NCBI GenBank assembly: GCA_019322375.1
Contig: JAHWIP010000035.1
Location: 1-62,542, forward strand
Direction: 5' to 3'
DNA length: 62,542 bases
From: Candidatus Woesearchaeota archaeon
Lineage (GTDB): Archaea; Nanobdellota; Nanobdellia; Woesearchaeales; SM23-78
In this document: positions 9,093 through 15,934 of the stretch, piece by piece
Position numbering within the stretch: position 1 is the stretch's first letter
Layout of the letters: each line of letters opens with the position of its first letter
Notes under the pieces: generated by a model
What the model was told of the DNA's origin: nothing
The model's input: the letters and a program-made list of their open reading frames with translations, nothing else
Database searches by the model: none
Made by a program: the position numbers and the translations under genes

Positions 9093-11591
9093 ATGATAGA
9101 AGACATTCTCAAAAAAGAGGATAAACTCTCACCTGGGCGTGTTCTAGGAGATAGGTATAAGATAATTGAGGAGATTGGCCGAGGAGGAATGGCACATGTT
9201 TATTCTGCTCATGATAAAAAACTCAAGAGAGTGGTTGCACTAAAAGTTCTTGATAAGAAATTTTACATGGATGAAGAGTATGTTAAAAGATTCAAAAGAG
9301 AGGCTGAGTCCATAGCCAGACTAGACCATCCAAATATTGCTGATGTGTATGACATTGATGAGCTTGATAATAGACTTTATATATCAATGAAATATATTGA
9401 GGGAAAGAGTCTTGATAAAATCATAGAGAAACACAAGGGCTTCTTTGACAAAGAAACAGTATGCAAGGTTGGACAGAAACTTCTTGATGCACTAGCATAT
9501 GCACACATTCAAGGAATTATTCATCGTGATATAAAACCTAGTAATGTGATGATTACAGGAGATGTTGGCCTTACAGGGAAGTGGGACCTTAAAATCCTGG
9601 ATTTTGGTATTGCAAAAATAGTAGATGATGAAACAATTCATACCCAACTAACACAGTACGACACAAGACTGGGCACACCTGAATATATGTCTCCTGAACA
9701 GATTGATGGTGAGGAAACAACTGGAAAAGAGGACGTATGGTCAACATCTGTTGTTCTTTATGAAATGCTTACAAACGGTAGACTGCCATTTGGAATTGTA
9801 AGGGAGATGAAGTATACAAAAAAGACAAAACAAATAGCAGTAGGACAATTAAAAGGACCTAGAAGTATAAACAGCCAGATACCTAAGAATTTAGAAGATA
9901 TAATTTTAAAAGGGCTTGAGAGAGAGATAGATAAAAGATATGATGCAAAGGAAATGCTTGAGGATATAAACAAATCCCTTAATCAAGAAAAATTTGTTGT
10001 TAATGGAAGTAAAGAAAGAAGGGCTGAAGTGTATGGGAAAAAAAGGGGTCTAAAACTAGCAATAGGTGTAGGAATATTATCTGTTCTTCTTGCAACAGGA
10101 GGATGGTTTTGGATAAACAGATATAAAGATATTGGCTCACTAATGCCTGTGGTTAAAGAAATGGAAAAAGCCGAGATTAACAATATGGAGGAGATTGTTC
10201 CTTATTTAAAGAATTACTATCCAAGACTTAGTAAAAGATTAGAGTGGTTTTTTAATAAAGATTTCAGTAAAAGAATAGAGAAGGAAAGACTAAGGATAGA
10301 AAAAGAAAAGCAAGAACCAGGAAAAAAATCTCCAGAGATCTATCCAGTAGGTACTTATACAGCTGATGGATACTTGGGAAAATTTATTTACCTTACAGGA
10401 GAGAGCACTACTGCAGGAGAGATAGTTCCTTTTCTTTACTATCTATATGATGATACCACGAGAAGAGCAAAGAATGAAAAAGATGCTGGAAAAAGATCAA
10501 AATTTGAAAGAAAGGGAAAAGAGATTTTGGATGACATCATGTTTTGCGCTTCTAATCTTTATTTTGCAGAGTACAGTGATACAGCAAGTGGTAGTTCAAT
10601 TAGTGATAGGACTGCACTAGCCGTACACCGATTCCATCCTCCTTGTGCTGAGTTTGTTCAAAGCCTGAAAAAGGACCACCCGCTTATTTATAACGAAAGG
10701 AAAGATGAGATTAAACAAATAGTTGATAATCATGCTAAAGCAATAAAAATGGCTGTTGAATATACACTTAGAAACACCATACAAAAGATAAAAACCTTTC
10801 GTGTGGACGATGTAAGAAATAATCCCAGTACTTGGAATGATAGCGAGTTTGCACTTTTGTTATGTGATGGATTCAGATTGCATGATGTCCAGAGTCAGGT
10901 GCTTTCATCATACGATTACTTAGGAAACAAGACAAGTAACATGTATGAGTTTCTTGAGCTAATAATAAATGAAGCCAAGATAAAGTTTGATAAACTTGCA
11001 ATGCAAGAATCATGGAGGCAAATAGCGTCTAATAATGAGTACTTCGGATTTATGAAAGGTCATGTTCATAGAAAAAAACTTATTCAAGACCTGAAAACAG
11101 GAGAAGAAACCAAGTTTGGGAATAATGAAATATTCCAAAGAAATCTAGAAAACTTATTTAACTCAAGTAACATGTCGAGGTCGGAATTTCTTAATTATCT
11201 ATCAAAGATTGAAAAGAGACTTAATCAAGAAATTCAGATGCTGGGTGAGTTTGGAATACGTCAAGCATTTGATTCACCAAAACCATCTTATTTTCTAATA
11301 GAAAGGAATGGTAATCCTCTGAGTATTTATCATCTTGGATATTTATTAGGATTAAATGCTGTCTATGACAAACCTGATTACAGAGGAATCAGAAAGGATG
11401 ATGTTGATTCATATATTTTTAAAACTATTCTTACTAGAAATCACGTAGTAAAGAATTTAGGCAGGTTCCGTGGCTTTTTCAAGAATACAATTCCTTGGAT
11501 AGATCATGAAGGTTCTATAGGAGGAACCAACATAGCTTTTGGCAGGAGCATTTACAAGCGTATTAGAGGAATTGCTTATGAAGGTTACTGA
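9093..11591 (+). CDS. Membrane-bound Hanks-type serine/threonine protein kinase
   Basis: An 832-aa protein. The kinase domain (about 20-295) has every key residue: Gly loop GRGGMAHVY (29-37), VALK lysine K51, helix-C Glu E71, HRDIKPSN with catalytic D146, DFG at 170-172 and TPEYMSPEQ for the activation/P+1 loop. This is the bacterial PknB-like subgroup rather than RIO or Bud32. One membrane helix follows at about 320-341 (GVGILSVLLATGGWFW). The remaining ~490 residues would be extracytoplasmic; they are mainly helical with no domain I recognise, perhaps a sensor. It sits alone between a KaiC-like gene and a small secreted protein, with its own promoter (TTTTTTATATCC near 9035) and a terminator hairpin. 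Substrates are unknown. Confidence 0.9.
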   Translation: MIEDILKKEDKLSPGRVLGDRYKIIEEIGRGGMAHVYSAHDKKLKRVVALKVLDKKFYMDEEYVKRFKREAESIARLDHPNIADVYDIDELDNRLYISMKYIEGKSLDKIIEKHKGFFDKETVCKVGQKLLDALAYAHIQGIIHRDIKPSNVMITGDVGLTGKWDLKILDFGIAKIVDDETIHTQLTQYDTRLGTPEYMSPEQIDGEETTGKEDVWSTSVVLYEMLTNGRLPFGIVREMKYTKKTKQIAVGQLKGPRSINSQIPKNLEDIILKGLEREIDKRYDAKEMLEDINKSLNQEKFVVNGSKERRAEVYGKKRGLKLAIGVGILSVLLATGGWFWINRYKDIGSLMPVVKEMEKAEINNMEEIVPYLKNYYPRLSKRLEWFFNKDFSKRIEKERLRIEKEKQEPGKKSPEIYPVGTYTADGYLGKFIYLTGESTTAGEIVPFLYYLYDDTTRRAKNEKDAGKRSKFERKGKEILDDIMFCASNLYFAEYSDTASGSSISDRTALAVHRFHPPCAEFVQSLKKDHPLIYNERKDEIKQIVDNHAKAIKMAVEYTLRNTIQKIKTFRVDDVRNNPSTWNDSEFALLLCDGFRLHDVQSQVLSSYDYLGNKTSNMYEFLELIINEAKIKFDKLAMQESWRQIASNNEYFGFMKGHVHRKKLIQDLKTGEETKFGNNEIFQRNLENLFNSSNMSRSEFLNYLSKIEKRLNQEIQMLGEFGIRQAFDSPKPSYFLIERNGNPLSIYHLGYLLGLNAVYDKPDYRGIRKDDVDSYIFKTILTRNHVVKNLGRFRGFFKNTIPWIDHEGSIGGTNIAFGRSIYKRIRGIAYEGY

Positions 11592-11605
11592 ATAAAATAA
11601 AAAAA

Positions 11606-11640
11606 CAAAATTTCTAATGAAATTTTGAATATTTTTTTTA
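11606..11640 (+). terminator. Terminator hairpin after the Ser/Thr kinase gene
   Basis: CAAAATTTC pairs perfectly with GAAATTTTG around a TAAT loop, followed a few bases later by a run of T. It starts 15 bases after the kinase stop codon. Confidence 0.55.
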
Positions 11641-11678
11641 AAAAAGTAAAAAAAATAAAATAAAAAAATTTGTTCTAC

Positions 11679-11897
11679 TTAACCACCTCCATGACACCCA
11701 GGGTCAACCACTGGATCACAAAACCAGGATCCACCATGACATCCAGGGTCAACCACTGGATCACAGAAAGATGTGCTTTCTGCAAAATCCATTTCTGTCA
11801 TTACGCCTGCATTATCGTGTGCCAGCAGGACTCCGCCTACACCTAATACCAGGGCGCAGACTAATAGAGCTATAGCTACAACTACTAATTTATTCAT
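11679..11897 (-). CDS. Small secreted protein with two CDPVVDPGCHGG repeats
   Basis: A 72-aa product with a classical signal peptide or N-anchor (VVVAIALLVCALVLGVGGVL), a short acidic linker and two tandem copies of FCDPVVDPGCHGG at the extreme C-terminus. The DNA of the two copies is nearly identical over about 40 bases, so the duplication is recent or under selection. The start is strongly supported by GGGGGTGA five bases upstream, and a TATA-like TTTAAATAAAA lies near 11939. Each repeat offers two Cys and one His, so metal binding or disulphide bonding is possible. I recognise no family. Its size and secretion would also suit a peptide signal or a small surface peptide, but nothing proves this. 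Confidence 0.75.
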   Translation of the reverse strand: MNKLVVVAIALLVCALVLGVGGVLLAHDNAGVMTEMDFAESTSFCDPVVDPGCHGGSWFCDPVVDPGCHGGG

Positions 11898-11955
11898 ATT
11901 TTCACCCCCATATTGGGACGAAAAAGATGGGGTTTTATTTAAATTCCACTAAAAG

Positions 11956-11988
11956 AATAGGATAAATTTTGACTTTTTTTATCCTATT
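11956..11988. repeat. 11-bp inverted repeat between divergent genes
   Basis: AATAGGATAAA and TTTATCCTATT are perfect complements separated by 11 bases. The repeat lies upstream of both the small secreted protein (minus strand) and the 501-aa protein (plus strand), which fits an operator shared by divergent promoters. It is not placed after any gene end. Confidence 0.45.
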
Positions 11989-12050
11989 ATTGAAGTTTAA
12001 AAATAAGATATGCAAAGATTTATAATAAAAAATAATATTACTTTAATTGA

Positions 12051-13556
12051 ATGGTAAAGAAAAAGATACTAAAGCAGCAGTTAAATGAGAAAGATAAACA
12101 AATAAAAAAATTAGAAGAAATAACTAAGAAGTACAAAAAAGAGGCTATTGCCAACAAAGCAGAAGCTGAAGCAAACAAATCACAATTAGAAAAGCAAGTT
12201 ATTATTAACAAGGAACAGGAAGAGCAAATAAAAAAGTATGAGGAAGAACTAGGTATAGAATCCGAAGAAGGAAAAGTAACAACAATAATTGGTCGCCTGT
12301 CCAAAGCAAGCCATTATCTTTTTGACACAGAAGACACAAAAATCTTTCACAAAGCAGCACCCTATCTAAGAAAAAGCATTAAATTAGATCAACAGAAAAA
12401 AGTAAGATTAGACAACGGATACCAAAAAAAAGAGATCTTGGTGTTCTTATGCACTCCAAGAGATGGAAAAACAGTAATTAGACTTAACAGACCTAGAGAA
12501 AAAGAAAGAATCAAACAAGAACTAAGTATAGAAAACGCGCTTCTTATGGAGTACCCAAACGCAATGATGGCAAATGCGGTATACAAAATATACGAGCTGA
12601 TAACTCAAGATAAAAAAAATAATCCGCAAATAGAAATCCCGAATCTTTGTGAAAAAAAACAAGCAGAGGAATTCCTTTTAGAAAAGGTAGTGCCGACCTC
12701 AGACTTGACCCCTGACGGTTTGTTCAGCCTTTTTCATTTGATAGAAAAAAGAGACTTCCCTGAACACATAAAAAAAGCAATTATAGGTCCTCTTATTAAA
12801 AAACAACTTAGAGACATCGCATACCTAAGAACAAAAAATTATCAATTTGATAAAAGACTAATAATTGATTCTTCACATGGAAAAAAAATGCTTGATGTTT
12901 ATGATGAAGCAAAAATATCTTTAACACTTGAAGAAAATAGGAAAATTAAGGAAATAGGAGAACTTATTGATGAAAGAGCCTTCTATAACTTTGTAGATAG
13001 TGCTTCTTGGAATTCCATCAGTCATAAATATCTTGTAGATAATTACTTAGTGAAGAAAGTGCTTTCGCCGGATTTTATTTTAGATCATAAAGAACTAGAA
13101 GAACTTGTAAACAAACACGTATATCGAATTGACCTTGACAAAATGGTAAGGATGACCTTCCCATCAGACGATGCGATACACACATTAGAATGGCCAGTAC
13201 CAATATTAACTCTAAGAGAGAGGACTGAATATGAACAATATTTTGTTGAAAAGCTTTCTGAACATGGAGAAGATATAGAACATTACTGGGACTTTAGAGC
13301 ATTAGAAGGTTTCTATAGACACATAAGAATGTGGTTCTTTTACAGACGAAATCCAGAAAATTACCCAGACCCTGGAGATTCATACAAACAGCACCATTTG
13401 GACATGTCTTTTTATAGCCTTTACATACACACTTTTGAAAGAGAACCACCCCAAAAAGAGGCGATCAACACAGATCTTAAAAAGGGCTTAGAGTTAATGA
13501 TGCATTCCAACTGTAGACCCCAGGCAATCGAATATCCTATTAATTATGCTAAATAG
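12051..13556 (+). CDS. Unknown cytoplasmic protein with N-terminal coiled coil
   Basis: A 501-aa protein I cannot assign. Residues 1-75 are a highly charged Lys/Glu coiled coil. The rest is a mixed helix/strand globular region without signal peptide or membrane segment, with features such as EILVFLCTPRDGKTVIRLNRP (about 125-145; not a Walker motif) and an aromatic-rich C-terminal part (HYWDFRALEGFYRHIRMWFF, about 420-440). A TATA box (TTTATAATA, about 12019) lies some 25-30 bases before the ATG, so the mRNA is probably leaderless. Its 3' end overlaps the convergent gene by 63 bases. Codon use is A-rich like its neighbours. Possible roles in signalling or nucleic-acid binding are guesses. Confidence 0.7.
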   Translation: MVKKKILKQQLNEKDKQIKKLEEITKKYKKEAIANKAEAEANKSQLEKQVIINKEQEEQIKKYEEELGIESEEGKVTTIIGRLSKASHYLFDTEDTKIFHKAAPYLRKSIKLDQQKKVRLDNGYQKKEILVFLCTPRDGKTVIRLNRPREKERIKQELSIENALLMEYPNAMMANAVYKIYELITQDKKNNPQIEIPNLCEKKQAEEFLLEKVVPTSDLTPDGLFSLFHLIEKRDFPEHIKKAIIGPLIKKQLRDIAYLRTKNYQFDKRLIIDSSHGKKMLDVYDEAKISLTLEENRKIKEIGELIDERAFYNFVDSASWNSISHKYLVDNYLVKKVLSPDFILDHKELEELVNKHVYRIDLDKMVRMTFPSDDAIHTLEWPVPILTLRERTEYEQYFVEKLSEHGEDIEHYWDFRALEGFYRHIRMWFFYRRNPENYPDPGDSYKQHHLDMSFYSLYIHTFEREPPQKEAINTDLKKGLELMMHSNCRPQAIEYPINYAK

Positions 13557-14402
13557 ATAAGAATATAAAGGTTTCTCACTAGAGTTAAACTTGGTTTCTA
13601 AAAGTTTTTGTTTTAGAGATTTAATACTGCTTCTCATCTTGAGCAGTTCTTTATCAGAGTAATTATAAAAAAAATGATAATATTTCTCAAACAAATCATT
13701 TATTTGAAAATATGTATCTTGAACAGCAGGGCTTATTTTATAAGTCGGTTTATTAAGAATGATAGTGATAATATCTCGATAATCATCGCATATGCTCTCA
13801 AGAAGCCAGACTATAAGATAAGTGTATATTGTTTTGTCGTCCTTATAGGGTTTCTTATTAAGCAGTCTTTGACAGTAGTTAGTTAGCTTGTTATTTGTTT
13901 TCTCAAGAATCAATAGCTCTTTTAGATTATCTTTTCTGCCTTTCTTTATTTCTTCCAAGCTGTTCTTTGCAAGTGAGAGTGAAACCAGAAAGGTTCTTCG
14001 TATCAAGACATTAAGTTCTGATGGATGGTCTCCGGAAACAGCTTTTACAATGCAGATATTGCCTTTTTGTTCTATTATTTCATAGCCCATAAGCATAGAA
14101 TTAATCCTCTCCTGAACTATTTTTACTGTTTCGGGGTTCTTAAAAACGATTTCTATTTCATCATACCCTGTTTTATGCAGCATAGACATTATGCTATGTA
14201 TAGCTCCCCAGTTAGTATCTGAGAAATCAACTTTTGTCTTCTTAGTTAAAAGATGTTCTTCACCTAGGTAAACTGTGAGAACATTCCCTTCATCATCAAC
14301 ATTAAGTTCATCACCTTTCATTACATTATTATTTTTAACCCATTTTGACGGCAGAGAAACTGTTAGTGTTGACGGTCCATGCAGAATGACTTTTCTTTTA
14401 AT
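13494..14402 (-). CDS. PhoU-like regulator with N-terminal SpoVT/AbrB DNA-binding domain
   Basis: About 302 aa. The N-terminal ~48 residues (KRKVILHGPSTLTVSLPSKW) are the swapped-hairpin AbrB fold typical of archaeal phosphate-uptake regulators. The remainder is helical and resembles PhoU bundles (about 90-300), with little cytoplasmic Cys and no membrane helices. The frame continues upstream to 14510 but crosses promoter-like A/T sequence. The only well-placed ribosome site, GGAGGTGAT (about 14407-14415), points to an ATT codon at 14402; a GTG at 14411 lies inside that site and is the alternative. The product probably binds DNA and responds to a metabolite or phosphate-related signal. No pst transporter lies nearby, so its target is open. 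Confidence 0.7.
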   Translation of the reverse strand: MKRKVILHGPSTLTVSLPSKWVKNNNVMKGDELNVDDEGNVLTVYLGEEHLLTKKTKVDFSDTNWGAIHSIMSMLHKTGYDEIEIVFKNPETVKIVQERINSMLMGYEIIEQKGNICIVKAVSGDHPSELNVLIRRTFLVSLSLAKNSLEEIKKGRKDNLKELLILEKTNNKLTNYCQRLLNKKPYKDDKTIYTYLIVWLLESICDDYRDIITIILNKPTYKISPAVQDTYFQINDLFEKYYHFFYNYSDKELLKMRSSIKSLKQKLLETKFNSSEKPLYSYLFSIINRIFDCLGSTVGMHH

Positions 14403-14595
14403 ATGAATCACCTCCTTTAAAAGCAAGAAAAGGTCCTTATATAAATATCTTTCTAAAAATATACATATACACATAATGTGATAAAAAAGTATATATAATT
14501 GATTTAACAAATATTTATCCTGAAACTTATTTGAAGGTTAAAAAAACAATTAATTTATCCAAAACACATTTAAAATGGGATGAAGGCGGGAGCAA

Positions 14596-14946
14596 ATGGG
14601 AAGTATTCTTAGCTCAAGAAGAGAGAAAGACAAAGTAATTATTGAAGCCTCTCTTGACCATGAAGAACTAGTCCAGTTAAAAGGAGAAATAGATAATGTT
14701 CATCTTTTCTCAGAAGAAGTCGCTGATTTAAGAACCAATATCTCAAGAAGAGGAAAAAATGAAGCTACTAAATACTTTCTAATACCCAGACACCTGAGAA
14801 AGGATTTGAGTATAAGAGAACCTGTGAGTTGTCAAAGAATAAACACTCCTGACAAAGCAATCTTTGTGTATGTTGTTAATAAAAATGTCTTTTATGGAGT
14901 ACAAAAGATAAAAAAGAATAACAGCTTAAAGGGTGTTGAGACATAG
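14596..14946 (+). CDS. Unknown 116-aa protein upstream of a KaiC-like gene
   Basis: Short, charged, soluble protein beginning MGSILSSRREKDKVIIEASL, with a mixed alpha/beta pattern and no signal or membrane segment. The middle part (KNEATKYFLIPRHLRKDL) suggests a small DNA- or RNA-binding or chromatin-type module, but I do not recognise it. GGCGGGAG upstream of the ATG serves as ribosome site. It ends 11 bases before the KaiC-like gene at 14958, so the two are likely in one operon with the CheY-like gene. Confidence 0.65.
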   Translation: MGSILSSRREKDKVIIEASLDHEELVQLKGEIDNVHLFSEEVADLRTNISRRGKNEATKYFLIPRHLRKDLSIREPVSCQRINTPDKAIFVYVVNKNVFYGVQKIKKNNSLKGVET

Positions 14947-14957
14947 GTTGAATAAAA

Positions 14958-15506
14958 ATGGAGTTATTATCTCAGATGAGTGATAATAAGTTTGTTCTTG
15001 TACTTCTTCAAAGCAAAAACTATGCAGATGTTTTGTACAAGGTTATTGGAAAAGTAAATAAAAATAAATTCAATATATGCTATGTCTGCCTCTCAAAACC
15101 CTACGCCGATGTAATTGAAGAACTTAAAAATGAGAAAATAAATTATGAGCACTTTATATTCATAGATGTTGTTAGCAGCCTCCATTATAAGTTAAAACCA
15201 ATAAAAAACTGCATATTTATTCCAGGTCCTGACAACCTCGAGGATCTAATGAAAGCTGTAAAAAAAGCTATAAATAAATATAGATGTGAAGCAGTGATAT
15301 TTGATACAATTTCAACCCTATTAGTATATCAGCAGACTCACTCAATCGTCAAATTTACTCATGAGCTGATAATGGACAAAAATCAAGAAACAGTTAACAA
15401 GATTTATGTAGTCCTTAAAGAAAAAGGTCTTTATAAGGATGAAAGTAGAAAATTAGTAAATGACCTTAACCTATTTGCAGATAAGATAATTGATATAAAG
15501 GATTGA
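14958..15506 (+). CDS. KaiC-like (RecA-fold) protein lacking Walker A, paralogue of 8477-9004
   Basis: A 182-aa protein aligning along its full length with the protein at 8477: VCLSKPYADVIEELK against VSLNKPYNSIIDNLK, and EAVIFDTISTLLVYQQTHS against DNALFDAISTLMIYQDTGE. The P-loop is missing, so it probably binds a partner rather than hydrolysing ATP. It lies 43 bases before a CheY-like receiver gene and near a histidine kinase gene, the usual company of such proteins in archaea, so a role as output or adaptor of two-component signalling is a reasonable inference. Confidence 0.75.
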   Translation: MELLSQMSDNKFVLVLLQSKNYADVLYKVIGKVNKNKFNICYVCLSKPYADVIEELKNEKINYEHFIFIDVVSSLHYKLKPIKNCIFIPGPDNLEDLMKAVKKAINKYRCEAVIFDTISTLLVYQQTHSIVKFTHELIMDKNQETVNKIYVVLKEKGLYKDESRKLVNDLNLFADKIIDIKD

Positions 15507-15549
15507 AAAGAAGGTAAAAAAGAATAAAGTCATTAAATATGAAAATAAT

Positions 15550-15930
15550 GTGAAAATGGCAAGAACAATAATGATTGTGGATGATGAACCGCACATGATA
15601 GAACTTGAAAAAGCCATCCTAGAAGCAGAGGGTTTTAAGACAATAAGTGCTTTTAATGGTGAGCAAGCATTAAAACTTCTTGAGAAGATCAAGCCAGACC
15701 TTGTAGTCTTGGACATGATGATGCCTGATATGTCTGGACGAGAGGTGTGTGAAAATATAAGAAAGAACCCTAAAACCAAGAATCTAAAAGTAATATTTGT
15801 AACAGTAGCCAGGTTCTCAGAAGTAGGAAAGGATAAGCTCAAAAATATGAATGTACTTGATTATATAACTAAACCTTTTAATAATGACGAACTTGTCTTT
15901 AGGATAAATAAAGTATTAAGAGTAAAGTAA
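15550..15930 (+). CDS. Single-domain CheY-like response regulator
   Basis: A 126-aa receiver domain with no output domain. The acidic pocket is DD at 11-12, the phospho-acceptor is D55 in LVVLDMMMPD, the conserved Thr lies in VIFVTVA, and the switch Lys is in YITKPF. The start is GTG; an in-frame ATG two codons later is equally possible. It follows the KaiC-like gene and faces the convergent histidine kinase gene (5 bases between stops), which is its likely phospho-donor. With no DNA-binding output domain it probably acts by protein-protein contact. Confidence 0.92.
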   Translation: MKMARTIMIVDDEPHMIELEKAILEAEGFKTISAFNGEQALKLLEKIKPDLVVLDMMMPDMSGREVCENIRKNPKTKNLKVIFVTVARFSEVGKDKLKNMNVLDYITKPFNNDELVFRINKVLRVK

Positions 15931-15934
15931 GAAA

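Noticed and set aside
11898..11932. CCCCAT could pair with ATGGGG and hide the ribosome site of the 72-aa gene (thermosensor)
   Set aside because: The TATA box lies directly beside the CCCC, so the expected transcript starts downstream of it and cannot form the pair.
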